Below are positions 14,395-22,506 of a stretch of DNA of 37,192 nucleotides, piece by piece. Made by a program: the position numbers and the translations under genes. Source of the DNA: Solirubrobacteraceae bacterium (lineage in GTDB: Bacteria > Actinomycetota > Thermoleophilia > Solirubrobacterales > Solirubrobacteraceae); NCBI GenBank assembly GCA_017882405.1, contig JADGPO010000081.1:1-37192 (forward strand). The letters are read 5' to 3'. Position 1 is the first letter of the stretch, and every line of letters begins with the position of its first letter. The notes under the pieces are model-generated. The model was given only the letters and a program-made list of their open reading frames with translations, was not told the origin of the DNA and did not search any database.

Positions 14395-15429
14395 ATGCGA
14401 CGAGCTGCGGTGGTGTTGCTGGCGGCTGCCTTAGTGACTGGAGCGTGCTTGTCCGACGGCGTCGCCATGTCAAGCGGACGGGTCCTGGGTCCGCGGGGTC
14501 TTGGCTTGTTTTCCGACGCTCTGACGGTCAAGGGCGCGGGCACCGTGACCTTCTCGGCAGTCGTCCACCCCCACGGGCGTGCGACGACGGCGTTCTTCGA
14601 ATTCGGGCTGGCCTCACGCTACCGCGAGCCCAGGCCGAAGGGCGTGGTCTATGACAAGTCGACGCCGGGGGTCCATTTGGCCGCTGGTTCTCAGGTCAAT
14701 TCGGTATTGGGGCAGGCCTCGGGATTGGTGCCCAACGCGCTCTATCACCTGCGGCTGGTGGCCACCAGTTCGGCAGGGACGGTCTACAGCCCCGACGCGC
14801 CGTTCAGGACCGCCAAGGACCCCGCGCCACCACATCCACGGTTCGGCGCGACGATCAACGTGGCGCCGGTCTCCCGGCTGGTGTTGATCCGTGCGCGGCG
14901 ACTCAGCTCGTCGCGGACGTCCCGGGTGGCGAGGTTGATTACCGCCCCGGACTTTGTGCCGTTGACCGAGAACCGCCAGCTGCCGATCGACTCGCAGGTC
15001 GACGCGCGCGCCGGCTCCCTGCGGCTGGTGGTCGCAGGACCGCAGCGCCCGGATACTCAGCGGGCCACGCTTGCCGGCGGAGTGTTCGCGCTGTCGCAGA
15101 CCCGACAGGGAGCCGCAGCGGGCCTGACGACATTGACCCTGCTTGACGGCGACTTCCCCGGCGGCCCGACCTTCGACAGCTGCAAAGCCAACTCGGACAG
15201 CGCGGTGCTGCAGACGTTGCACGCACGCGATCTGGGCGGCAGGTTCGCCACCCGCGGCCGCTACAGCATCACCACCGTGAGCGCCGCGGGCACCGTCTGG
15301 GACACGGTCGACCGCTGCGACGGAACGCTGACCATCGTCCGCCGCGGAACGGTGACCGTGGCTGATCAGCGGCTCGGCACGACCAACGTTGTACGCGCCG
15401 GCCAGCGGTACCTGGCGCAGGCCCCCTGA
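14395..15429 (+). CDS. Lipoprotein with fibronectin-III-like and FecR-like domains
   Basis: This 344-residue protein starts at ATG 14395. Residues 1-18 form a lipoprotein-type signal (RRAAVVLLAAALVTGAC, Cys18). Residues 43-135 are a fibronectin-III-like module (VVHPHGRATTAFFEFG, then LVPNALYHLRLVATSSAGTVYS). Residues 200-344 contain FecR-like strands (TENRQLPIDSQVDARAGSLRLV, FALSQTRQ, GRYSITTVSAAGTVWDTVDRCDGTLTIVRRGTVTV, VRAGQRYLAQAP). FecR-type domains sense or bind cell-surface ligands and often pair with sigma-like proteins, which makes its neighbour notable. Function is inferred only. Confidence 0.78.
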   Translation: MRRAAVVLLAAALVTGACLSDGVAMSSGRVLGPRGLGLFSDALTVKGAGTVTFSAVVHPHGRATTAFFEFGLASRYREPRPKGVVYDKSTPGVHLAAGSQVNSVLGQASGLVPNALYHLRLVATSSAGTVYSPDAPFRTAKDPAPPHPRFGATINVAPVSRLVLIRARRLSSSRTSRVARLITAPDFVPLTENRQLPIDSQVDARAGSLRLVVAGPQRPDTQRATLAGGVFALSQTRQGAAAGLTTLTLLDGDFPGGPTFDSCKANSDSAVLQTLHARDLGGRFATRGRYSITTVSAAGTVWDTVDRCDGTLTIVRRGTVTVADQRLGTTNVVRAGQRYLAQAP

Positions 15430-15459
15430 GCGGACGCAGGCCTCCGTGAACGTCAGGCC

Positions 15460-15945
15460 TGCCGAGCAGCTCTGGTTCACCCTGGCGGCGATCGGCGCCG
15501 CCTCGGTACCGCCGTAGCCACCGTTCACGGCGCTGAGCGTCACCTCGATCGCAATCTTCGGATCGTTGGCCGGGGCGAACCCTATGAACCACGGCTGGGT
15601 CTGCTCGGAACCTCGCGCGCCGACGTGCGCCATACCGGTCTTGCCGGCTATCTGCAGCCCGGCGAGATCCGCGGGCGTCGCGGTTCCGTGCTTGACGATC
15701 TCTCTCATCATCCGATCTCGGGCTGGGTTGCGGGAAGGAATAGAAGCCGAACCGCCTCATGTAACTGCTCATCGTCCGCCGGCCGACGGTTTCACCGGCG
15801 TGGGCGAAGACCGTGTCGACCGTCTAGACCCGCCGACGCTGGACAGCCGCCCCGCGGCGTGTTGGTGCACATCACCTTGATCGCGCCCGTTCTCGGGTCA
15901 AGCGCGACGACCGACCCGAAACGACCGGCGAGTTGACGGGACGCG
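15460..15945 (-). pseudogene. Class B penicillin-binding protein, multiply deleted
   Basis: Three conserved PBP blocks can be read in different frames with their intervening regions gone. The first is FGSVVALDPRTGAIKVM (start of the transpeptidase domain). The second is VDTVFAHAGETVGRRTMSSYMRRFGFYSFPQ (PbpA-type mid-domain). The third is MMREIVKHGTATPADL...AGKTGMAHVG...QPWFIGFAPANDPKIAIEV, with the KTG box. The segment carrying the catalytic SxxK is missing between the first two blocks, and the C-terminus is lost near the FecR-like gene. It resembles PbpA/FtsI-type elongation or division transpeptidases. Confidence 0.8.
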
Positions 15946-15989
15946 ACGCGTTGGCGGCCGGATCGAGCGCGGTCCTGCCAGGGACGGCT

Positions 15990-16073
15990 CCCGGCGAGGT
16001 CGGCCGGGGCATCCCGTGACGAGCGCCGTGCCCCGGGATTGGCGGCAGCGAGCCGCACGAGTAGATCACTCAT
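15990..16073 (-). pseudogene. N-terminal stub of the gene following the ECF sigma remnant
   Basis: An ATG at 16073 overlaps the stop of the sigma remnant in ATGA, a typical coupled start. It encodes MSDLLVRLAAANPGARR, the kind of opening seen in proteins cotranscribed with ECF sigma factors. After about 25 residues similarity is lost, and the PBP remnant follows in the same frame. Confidence 0.4.
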
Positions 16074-16265
16074 CGCACTGCCTCCATCGGGTCAGATAGC
16101 GCCGGATCGATACGAACCATCGCCGCCCCCAGACGACGAGCGCGATGCAGCCGCATCGCGAACGCTGTGCGCGAGCAGCCCATCGCCCCGGCCGCCCGTT
16201 TCAGGTCAAGTCCCTCCACGCGAACAGCTCCTCGAGCCGACGGCGCCGCTCTAGATCGTCCATGA
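16074..16265 (-). pseudogene. ECF sigma factor region-4 fragment
   Basis: The frame reads LDLKRAAGAMGCSRTAFAMRLHRARRLGAAM, a sigma-70 region 4 helix-turn-helix of an extracytoplasmic-function sigma factor (A-AMGCS--A---RLHRAR--L). Sigma region 2 is absent, and upstream sequence is disrupted. Only the last 60 or so residues remain, ending at the ATGA overlap with the next stub. Confidence 0.65.
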
Positions 16266-16361
16266 CCAGGCAATGTCCGCCAATCCCGCAAAGATCACAC
16301 CCGCGGATCGGCGTGTAGGTTCTGGCTTCGTTGACCGGAGAGCGATCGGGGAGGAACTGCA

Positions 16362-16680
16362 GTGAACCAGGCCACCAGACAGACGATCACGGTTGGTCAA
16401 CTCGGCGTCCGCTTCCTCGTCGAAGCCGGCGACTCGGATGGGAGCGTGACCCGGCGACGCGGTCTGTATCCCGCGCGGAACCGTGCACGGGTTCTCGAAC
16501 GTCAGCGGAACCGACGCCAAGTTTCTCGCGACGGTCACACCCGGCGTGCTGGGCCCCGCGTACTTCGAAGAGATCGGCGCCGTGCTCGCCGCGGCAGGCG
16601 GCGGGCCCCCAGAGCGTGCCGCGATGGCGGAGGTGAGCACGTTCGCTCCTACGGTCACGGTCCCCGTGTTCCACAAGTGA
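16362..16680 (+). pseudogene. Cupin protein with its metal site deleted
   Basis: The first block, MNQATRQTITVGQLGVRFLVEAGDSDGS, opens a small cupin protein. The second, in another frame, reads PGDAVCIPRGTVHGFSNVSGTDAKFLATVTPGVLGPAYFEEIGAVLAAAGGGPPERAAM, the second cupin motif and C-terminal helix. The expected 40 or so residues with the first cupin motif (G-x5-H-x-H-x-E-type) are missing between them. An internal deletion with a frame change explains this. Confidence 0.75.
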
Positions 16681-16684
16681 GGGC

Positions 16685-16987
16685 CTAGACCACCCGCGAG
16701 GGCCGACGGCTCGTCACTTGTCGAGCCAGCCGGATCGCCCGGCGCCGCCTCGTACCAGCGCGTCGGTCCTCGCTGATCGCCCCCAGCTCGATCGCGAGCT
16801 CGCGCCGTGCCCGCGTCAGGTCGTAGTGGTCGTTCTCGGGACGGCCGGGCTTTGACTGAAACCACTCTCGGCGCAGCCCGAGTCTGTGAGCGAACGCATG
16901 CAGCTCGCCGAGGGTGTCGGCCTGCATGTGTCCACCGCCGCTCCACCGCCCCCATTCACCGGCCGCGAAGGCGTAATCCACGTACAC
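16685..16987 (-). CDS. DUF4031 domain protein
   Basis: This is a 100-residue protein matching DUF4031 in order: VYVDYAFAAGEWGRWSGGGHMQADTLGELHAFAHRLGLRREWFQ, then DHYDLTRARRELAIELGAI, then a basic tail. The domain has conserved His, Trp and Asp residues but no established function. The start is GTG 16987, because GGAG lies six bases upstream; TTG 16993 is the alternative. It is convergent with the cupin remnant, whose stop lies five bases away. Confidence 0.82.
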   Translation of the reverse strand: MYVDYAFAAGEWGRWSGGGHMQADTLGELHAFAHRLGLRREWFQSKPGRPENDHYDLTRARRELAIELGAISEDRRAGTRRRRAIRLARQVTSRRPSRVV

Positions 16988-17094
16988 GCTCAACTCCGAC
17001 CGCTCCAGAGAACCGCGACGCGCATCCGGGCCACGGTAGCGCCACCGCGGGCCCGCTCTGCACGTGGCCGGCTTTGTCAGCGCATACTTCCCCC

Positions 17095-17255
17095 ATGCCC
17101 TTCATCGACGCCGGTGAGATGACCAGCGCAGAGCCGCTTCCGGGATGGGCGGGGCGCTTCTTTCATTCGGAGAACATGACATTCGCGATCTACGAGGTCG
17201 ATGCCGACGCCGCGCCGATTCACGAACATCACCACCCGCAGGAAGAGGTCTGGCC
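17095..17255 (+). pseudogene. Cupin N-terminal fragment
   Basis: From ATG 17095 the frame gives MPFIDAGEMTSAEPLPGWAGRFFHSENMTFAIYEVDADA and PIHEHHHPQEEVW. The last part is the first cupin metal-binding motif (H-H-x6-E). Similarity ends abruptly at the Trp near 17255, and a non-family tail runs to a stop. The gene is therefore 3'-truncated, a second damaged cupin within 1 kb. Confidence 0.65.
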
Positions 17256-17307
17256 AGGGTCACAACGCCTGACCCGCAGCGCGCTCCGGAGCCAGCGAAA
17301 CGCTTGA

Positions 17308-17328
17308 GGCGGCGACCGAGAGGCCGCC
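17308..17328 (-). terminator. Weak GC hairpin downstream of the phosphatase gene
   Basis: GGCGGC and GCCGCC flank a nine-base loop 14 bases beyond the stop of the minus-strand phosphatase gene. The stem is short and there is no U tract, so this is a modest candidate terminator. Confidence 0.4.
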
Positions 17329-17341
17329 GCCCCAGCCAGAG

Positions 17342-19066
17342 TCAGCGTCCGATGCCCGGCAGGACGTCGGTGCCCTCGATTCGGACAGCCTGCAGGGCAT
17401 CGGGATTCAGCCCGAGCAGCTTCACGATCGTCGGCGCGATCTGAGTCGTCTCGACCCCCCGGTCTGACACGTAGGGGCGGACGGCCCCCGGCGCGTAGAC
17501 CACGAGCGGCACATCGCGGTCGGCGGGGTTGGCGCCACCGTGCTCGGCGATCTTGCCCTTCCCACCGGTGTAGACGACGCCGACCTGGACGATGCCCCAC
17601 ACGTTGGGGTGGCGGGGGTCTGAGGCCGGCACCCCGAAGTACCGCGCCGCGGCCTCGCCGGCGTAGATCTTCACCAGCCCGGAGTGCTCGAGTGTCCGTG
17701 AGCCGCCGGCGGCGGTGTTGCCGGTCTCGGTGTGGGTCCACAGGTAGTGCTTGACGAACTGCGCAGCCTCCTGCGACTGGTCGGACAGCCACCACATGAT
17801 CGCGTCGTCGTCAGTCCCGGCCGAGATCAGCTTCGGGGCTCCCGGATGGCTGGCCGCCCATGCGGCGTTGACCCCGTCCATGATCGGGCCGTCGTCGATC
17901 CGCGTCAGCTGGTTGGGGTCCTGCGGGGACTGCCCGTGCTTGGCGGAGACGACAATCGCCGTCGAGTCGGACAGGCCCTGGGACTGGATCTCGTCGTCCA
18001 TCCGCTGCAGCTGGTCGTTGGTGTACTGCAGCGCCCGCTGCAGCAACGGACCCGGCGTGTTGGTGCCGGGCAGATAACCGCCGGTCAGCCCGTCGGAGGT
18101 GGGGAGCTTCTCGGCCGTCGAGACGGTCTGGAAGTTCATCCCGAGGATCGCCGGAACGCCGACCTGCTGGGTGCGGCTGTGGTCGTAGCCGTCGATCCAG
18201 TTGAGCACGGCCTGGACCTTGTAGGAGTCGTACTGCATCGTCGCCGCGTTGTCGCCGGTCCAGGCGATGTTCCCCGGGTACGGGGTCCCGTCGGGCTTGA
18301 GCGCGGTGCTGTCGATCTCGGGGTCGAAGGAATCGCTGATCCCGTTGCCCGCCGGCCCATTGAAGGACGTGTAGACGGGGTGCTTGTCCGACCACGCGGT
18401 CAGCAAACCGGCGTCACGGGCGACGTTGAAGATCGTGTTGACCTTCAGGTACTGGTTCGGGGCGATCGGCTTGCAGGTCGTCGGATCCACCGGGAACGTC
18501 GCCGGGTTGAGCAGGTCCTGCGGGGTGCTCGTCATGTTGAGGATGCTGCCCGGGAGACCTGCGAGCCCCTGACCGGCGTCGAGCCGGGTCACGTCCTTGT
18601 CATCGGGCGAGTCGTAGATCACGTCCGCGCCGGTGGCCTGACCGTGGCACGAGGTCGTCCCCGCCTCGAGCAGGGCGCGGTTGTACTCGACGTCGTAGAA
18701 GACGCCGGTCGTGCTTGGGTTTCCACCGGTTATCTGGGCGGTCATGCCGGGGTCCGAGTCAGACGGAACCGGGGTCTGAGCTGACGTGTACTCAGCGCCG
18801 CCGGTCGTGAGCTTCGCGAGCTCGGAGTTGGGATGGTTGGCGACGTACCCCTGGAGGTCGGACTGGTGCAGACCGTCGACCGAGATCAGCAGCACGTGCT
18901 TGAGCGCGTGGCGGTGATGGTCGCGGCCGTGACCACCGTGACCGCCGTGACCGTTCCCGCGATGGCCGTGGCCATCGTGCCCGGATGCGGCAGCAGCGGG
19001 GATGCCGATCGCGAGGGCGCCCGCCGCAAGCGCGGCAAATGCCCGCTGTCTGATACGTCGACTCAT
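17342..19066 (-). CDS. Secreted alkaline-phosphatase-superfamily phosphodiesterase
   Basis: This 574-residue protein has a Sec signal (RRIRQRAFAALAAGALAIGIPAAAA) and a His/Gly-rich segment at about 29-53 (HDGHGHRGNGHGGHGGHG) likely to bind metal. The catalytic domain belongs to the nucleotide pyrophosphatase/phosphodiesterase type. LLISVDGLHQSDL provides the first metal Asp; PVPSDSDPGMTAQITGG, SAKHGQSP, DDAIMWWLSD and AEHGG supply later metal ligands. It probably hydrolyses phosphoesters outside the cell for phosphate scavenging; the substrate is unknown. GGAGAG lies upstream of ATG 19066, and its neighbours are not phosphate genes. Confidence 0.9.
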   Translation of the reverse strand: MSRRIRQRAFAALAAGALAIGIPAAAASGHDGHGHRGNGHGGHGGHGRDHHRHALKHVLLISVDGLHQSDLQGYVANHPNSELAKLTTGGAEYTSAQTPVPSDSDPGMTAQITGGNPSTTGVFYDVEYNRALLEAGTTSCHGQATGADVIYDSPDDKDVTRLDAGQGLAGLPGSILNMTSTPQDLLNPATFPVDPTTCKPIAPNQYLKVNTIFNVARDAGLLTAWSDKHPVYTSFNGPAGNGISDSFDPEIDSTALKPDGTPYPGNIAWTGDNAATMQYDSYKVQAVLNWIDGYDHSRTQQVGVPAILGMNFQTVSTAEKLPTSDGLTGGYLPGTNTPGPLLQRALQYTNDQLQRMDDEIQSQGLSDSTAIVVSAKHGQSPQDPNQLTRIDDGPIMDGVNAAWAASHPGAPKLISAGTDDDAIMWWLSDQSQEAAQFVKHYLWTHTETGNTAAGGSRTLEHSGLVKIYAGEAAARYFGVPASDPRHPNVWGIVQVGVVYTGGKGKIAEHGGANPADRDVPLVVYAPGAVRPYVSDRGVETTQIAPTIVKLLGLNPDALQAVRIEGTDVLPGIGR

Positions 19067-19094
19067 CTGAACTCAACTCTCCTTGTCGGGGCTG

Positions 19095-19304
19095 CTACGG
19101 GTTATACGGCGGCCCTGGGCCGCGGACGTTGCCTCCATGTGAACTGACGCTCATCGCCAGCTCATGCGGAACGTCGTCGGCTGTGCGGCGCACGAGCACG
19201 TGGAGGTCGGGGCCCTCGACCGCTTGGATGAACACGACCCCTGATCGATTGATGTTCCAGCCGACCGGACGGGCCGCCCGGGCTCCCGGCAGATCACGAC
19301 CCAC
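19095..19304 (-). CDS. Possible small hypothetical protein
   Basis: From GTG 19304 about 69 residues read plausibly (VGRDLPGARAARPVGWNINRSGVVFIQAVEGPDLHVLVRR, then DDVPHELAMSVSSHGG), with moderately biased third positions. It starts 16 bases after the stop of the conserved 128-residue gene. There is no clear ribosome-binding site or family match, so it may be spurious or a remnant. Confidence 0.3.
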   Translation of the reverse strand: MGRDLPGARAARPVGWNINRSGVVFIQAVEGPDLHVLVRRTADDVPHELAMSVSSHGGNVRGPGPPYNP

Positions 19305-19320
19305 CAGCGAGGGATCGCTG

Positions 19321-19707
19321 CTAGGCCGCCGTCTGCGCCGGTGTCTCGGCGCCGGGGCGGGAGTCCCACAAGACACGCCGCTCCTCGAACGTAAGCAGAC
19401 GCCACTTCTCGGTTTTCGGCTGCCAGACGTAGACGTTGACGTCAACGATGCTGCGCACGCCACTGAGGACGTCGATCACCGCTCGGGCATCAGCGCCTTC
19501 GGTCAGAACCTGTCGAGTCACGATGTCGACGACCTTGAACGACCGGGGACGCCGAGGCTCGGGAGCGGGATCGGCCTTCGGGCGTCGAGGCGGCGGCACG
19601 AAAATGGGCTTCGCCTGCTCCGATGGCTTCCGCAGGACGTTGTCGAGCGGCACCATGGACGCGCCGGTGCCCTTCGTGCTCGTATCCAATACCCAGGGTT
19701 TTCTCAT
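19321..19707 (-). CDS. Conserved hypothetical protein, 128 aa
   Basis: This is a small soluble protein. The N-terminus RKPWVLDTSTKGTGASMVPLDNV looks like a lineage-conserved signature I have the impression of seeing in related genomes. A Pro/Lys linker follows (FVPPPRRPKADPAPEPRRPRS), then an alpha/beta segment SFKVVDIVTRQVLTEGADARAVIDVLSGVRSIVDVNVYVWQ ending ERRVLWDSRPG. There is no catalytic motif or signal peptide. ATG 19707 has GGAG close upstream. Function unknown. Confidence 0.75.
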   Translation of the reverse strand: MRKPWVLDTSTKGTGASMVPLDNVLRKPSEQAKPIFVPPPRRPKADPAPEPRRPRSFKVVDIVTRQVLTEGADARAVIDVLSGVRSIVDVNVYVWQPKTEKWRLLTFEERRVLWDSRPGAETPAQTAA

Positions 19708-20021
19708 CGTCTCCAGCTTGATCGCGCTACCTGAAATGGCTCCTCGGCTCGCGGGAGAGAACGTCGACTATCCAGTGCGAGGCCGGACGCCCTGACGCTC
19801 GGTCCGAGGACATCGCGTGGCGTCTAGCTCGCGACCGCGGACCGCTCAGCGCGTCGCCACGGCTACATACATTTTAGCTCGTAACGCAAGCGCCACCGGT
19901 GGCTGATCAGCGGAGGCACAGGGGCTGGAGAAGGCGCTGCGCGTGCGTAGTGGGAGTCGATAGGCGCCTCTTCTCGACCGTCCGCGCACTCCAGACGGCG
20001 ACAACCGCAAGGAGCATCCGA
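19708..20021. other. Intergenic region, no gene seen
   Basis: About 310 bp without a supportable gene between divergent genes. The only notable feature is a locally AT-rich patch (CTACATACATTTTAGCT, about 19862-19878) that could contain a promoter for the plus-strand CMD remnant. Confidence 0.4.
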
Positions 20022-20242
20022 ATGGCCACGGAACACCCGCAGACAACGGACGAGCAGCGCGACACGTTGCAGAACATCTCCGACAACGACGAAAGCGCGA
20101 TCGCGGACTTGGTCTCGATCCGCGTCGCGGAGGCCGTCGATGCCTCCGACCTGATCCCAAGACATTCGCGCTGACGAACATCGCCGCGTTGATCGCCACC
20201 GGCGATGACGACGACGACGACGACCGGGGCAGCATCTCGTAG
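20022..20242 (+). pseudogene. Carboxymuconolactone-decarboxylase-like protein, frameshifted and truncated
   Basis: A GGAG site precedes ATG 20022. The first frame reads TTDEQRDTLQNISDNDESAIADLVSIRVAEAVDASDL. Near 20158 the family sequence continues one frame over as KTFALTNIAALIATG, then a run of seven Asp from a GAC/GAT microsatellite (about 20203-20222) and a stop at 20240. The family normally continues with a further 60-70 residues carrying the second half of the AhpD-like fold, which are absent. Confidence 0.6.
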
Positions 20243-20270
20243 TACCGCTGGCAGCGCATAAGCTGGGGGG

Positions 20271-20726
20271 GTGATCGCACGGCGGCTGCAGGAGCTGGGC
20301 ATCGCCCTCCCGCCGCTGTTCCCGCCCGCCGGGAGTTACCTCGGCTGCGTCATCGACGACGGGATCGTCTACGTCGGCGGCCATGCCCCGGTGGACGGCG
20401 ACACGATCATCCGCGGCAAGGTGGGGACCGACCTCTCGCTTGAGCAGGGGCGGGAGGCCGCCCGGATGACCGCGCGCTCGATTCTGGCCACCTTGCAGGC
20501 CGAGCTCGGTGATCTCGATCGGATCGAGCGGATCATCAAGGTCTTCGGGATGGTCAACTGTGCGCCGGGGTTCAACCAGACGCCAGCGGTGATCGACGGC
20601 TGCTCAGACCTGCTCGTCGAACTGTTCGGCGACGCCGGGCGGCACACCCGCAGCGCTGTCGGCATGGCCGAGCTGCCGTTCGACATAGCGGTCGAGATCG
20701 AGCTGATCGCCCGCGTCCGGCGCTGA
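20271..20726 (+). CDS. RidA/YjgF-family protein
   Basis: This 151-residue protein has the Rid fold: a leading helix, LGCVIDDGIVYVGGHAPVDG, the segment AARMTARSILATLQAELGDLDRIERIIKVFGMVN, and the C-terminal block RHTRSAVGMAELPFDIAVEIELIARV, which contains the conserved Arg that binds the carboxylate of imine/enamine substrates. RidA-type enzymes deaminate reactive 2-aminoacrylate and related intermediates; this longer subgroup may have another substrate. GTG 20271 follows CTGGGGGG. Confidence 0.9.
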   Translation: MIARRLQELGIALPPLFPPAGSYLGCVIDDGIVYVGGHAPVDGDTIIRGKVGTDLSLEQGREAARMTARSILATLQAELGDLDRIERIIKVFGMVNCAPGFNQTPAVIDGCSDLLVELFGDAGRHTRSAVGMAELPFDIAVEIELIARVRR

Positions 20727-20729
20727 ACT

Positions 20730-21130
20730 TCAGCTTCGCCTTCTGATCAGCTCGACGACCGCCGCGATGTCGGCGTCGGCCCATCCTTCGGCCGCCCCTG
20801 CTCGTAGAGTGTTCGTACGGTCTCGCCCACCGGCAGTCGTAGGCCGTGTGAGCGGGCAAGCTGGTCGGCCAGGCGGATGTCCTTTGCGCGGAGTGTGGTC
20901 GAGAACCACCCCTCACGGTCGCCTGAGACGACGTCGTCCAGGCGGTTGCGCAGCCCCGGAGCGACGAGCGGCAGCTTGCCGAAGAAGTCGCGGATGAGGT
21001 CGGTCGCGAGCGTCCAGTAGCAGGCCGCAGCCGGCGCACCCTCGGCGACGAGATCGTCGGCCTTGTGCGGCGTTCGCTTGCAGACGATGGAGGCCTCGGT
21101 CTCTGAATGGACATCAAGCGCGGACCACCG
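20730..21130 (-). pseudogene. 3-hydroxyisobutyrate-dehydrogenase-like protein with the middle deleted
   Basis: The 5' block, SIVCKRTPHKADDLVAEGAPAA, is the end of the NAD-binding strand region (V-NRTP-KA--LVAEGA). It jumps to the C-terminal domain: FFGKLPLVAPGLRNRLDDVVSGDREGWFSTTLRAKDIRLADQLARSHGLRLPVGETVRTLYEQ. A frameshift follows, with AEGWADADIAAVVELIRRRS and a stop at 20730-20732 in another frame. The catalytic Ser/Lys region and GxGxxG start are gone. Confidence 0.75.
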
Positions 21131-21237
21131 GGAACGCGGTCGATGCGAGCCACTCGTCTCTGCGGCCTCGCCGAAGCGGATAGGCCTCCCAACAGGGAAC
21201 ACAACGACCCGTCTCGGTTGAGGCGCGAGACCGCCGG

Positions 21238-22377
21238 TCAGGCCGGCACGGCGTAGATCCCGCCAGCGCGCTCGAGCACCTTGCGAGACGCGAGCGGCGT
21301 CGGCGCGGGCCCGCTGATCACCGCGCCCGTCTGGGCATCGAAGATCGATCCGTGACACGGGCAGACGATCTGCCCTCCCTGGTAATCCACCGCGCAGCCG
21401 GCATGGGTGCAGATCGCGCTGTGGGCGACGAGGCTGCCATTGGACTGGCGGATGACGATGTCCAGCTGACCGTCGCCAGGGTCTCGATACGTGGCTCCCT
21501 GGCCGGCGGGTAACTGGCTGGCGGCGCCGAGCCTGACTGCTCCGGAGGGCAGGCCCTTGGACGCGCCGGGCGCCTCGGGGTGAGCTTGCGCCGACGTCTG
21601 GGTCTTGTGCGAGGTCGTGCGCGCAGAAGCGGATGCGCTCAGCTTCCGCGCGGGGCGATAGCTGCCCCGGAGCAGTAGAGAGAGGCCCGCGATCGCAGCC
21701 GTCGCGGCTGTCACCACTCCCAACGCCGCCGCGATGGCGCCGCGGCGCGTGAGCTCCGCTTCGCTTGAGGCCCGCGCAGTGCGCGGTGCGCCCCGCCCGT
21801 CGATGAGGCGACCCGGTTGGCCTCCGGTGCCGGTCGGGGCCACGGGGAATCGTCGTACGAGCGATTCGAGCGTGGGTTGACGACTCGCGCCAACCACGAC
21901 AAACGGCAGCCACGCGAACACGAACACGATGTCCGATCCCAGGAAGTACGGATACGTGTGCCAGCTGTTGGTCAAGAACAGCACGAGGTTGAGCAGCAGA
22001 CCGACCGATGCTGCGGCTCGGGTGATCAGCCCAGTCGTGACCAGCAGCCCGACGGCGATCTCTACGAGCGCGACTCCGACGCCGGCCAGAGCTGGATGCG
22101 GGAGGGCGAAGGCGCGCAGGAGAAAGCCCCCGGGTGTGCCATTGGCGAATCCGCGCAGCTGCGTGCCGATGTACGTCGGGGCCCCGGCGTGAAGAAAGCC
22201 TGGATCGCTCAGCTTCTGGATCCCGGCGTAGACGAACGTGAGACCGAGGAACAAGCGGACCGGGAACAGTGCCCGGGCCATCCGCTGGGCATCGGCTTCG
22301 GGGCGGCGACCGACAACGGGGTCACGCTGAACTGGCGAGCCGCGGCGATCGGCTCTGATGTCGGAGGGGGCGCTCAT
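21238..22377 (-). CDS. DoxX-Rieske fusion protein
   Basis: This 379-residue protein joins two functions. Residues 33-185 are a DoxX/DoxD-type four-helix membrane domain (FPVRLFLGLTFVYAGIQKLSDP, PALAGVGVALVEIAVGLLV). A TAT-like segment follows at about 207-235 (TRRGAIAAALGVVTAATAAIAGL), and residues 280-379 are a Rieske domain with 2Fe-2S ligands in CTHAGC and CPCHGS. DoxD is the small subunit of thiosulfate:quinone oxidoreductase; the fusion probably passes electrons across or to the membrane quinone pool, substrate unknown. The first 32 residues are polar; an internal ATG at 22281 is an alternative start. Confidence 0.9.
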   Translation of the reverse strand: MSAPSDIRADRRGSPVQRDPVVGRRPEADAQRMARALFPVRLFLGLTFVYAGIQKLSDPGFLHAGAPTYIGTQLRGFANGTPGGFLLRAFALPHPALAGVGVALVEIAVGLLVTTGLITRAAASVGLLLNLVLFLTNSWHTYPYFLGSDIVFVFAWLPFVVVGASRQPTLESLVRRFPVAPTGTGGQPGRLIDGRGAPRTARASSEAELTRRGAIAAALGVVTAATAAIAGLSLLLRGSYRPARKLSASASARTTSHKTQTSAQAHPEAPGASKGLPSGAVRLGAASQLPAGQGATYRDPGDGQLDIVIRQSNGSLVAHSAICTHAGCAVDYQGGQIVCPCHGSIFDAQTGAVISGPAPTPLASRKVLERAGGIYAVPA

Positions 22378-22506
22378 AGGCAGAGATCGTCGGCTGCTCG
22401 AATCATCGACGAGCGGGCAGCGCCTACTCTGTCGTGTTTCCGGAGCTGGACGGTCTCAGGGCGGTTCAAGCGTCGCCTAAGGGTGACGTGAGAGTGTGCT
22501 TAGCTG

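Noticed and set aside
14614..15711. 365-codon minus-strand frame opposite the FecR-like gene
   Set aside because: Only its first 80 codons (PBP block) are protein-like; the rest is the antisense of the lipoprotein gene.
20203..20222. GAC/GAT run as a regulatory repeat or CRISPR-like element
   Set aside because: It is a short trinucleotide microsatellite encoding Asp residues in the CMD remnant; no spacer structure.
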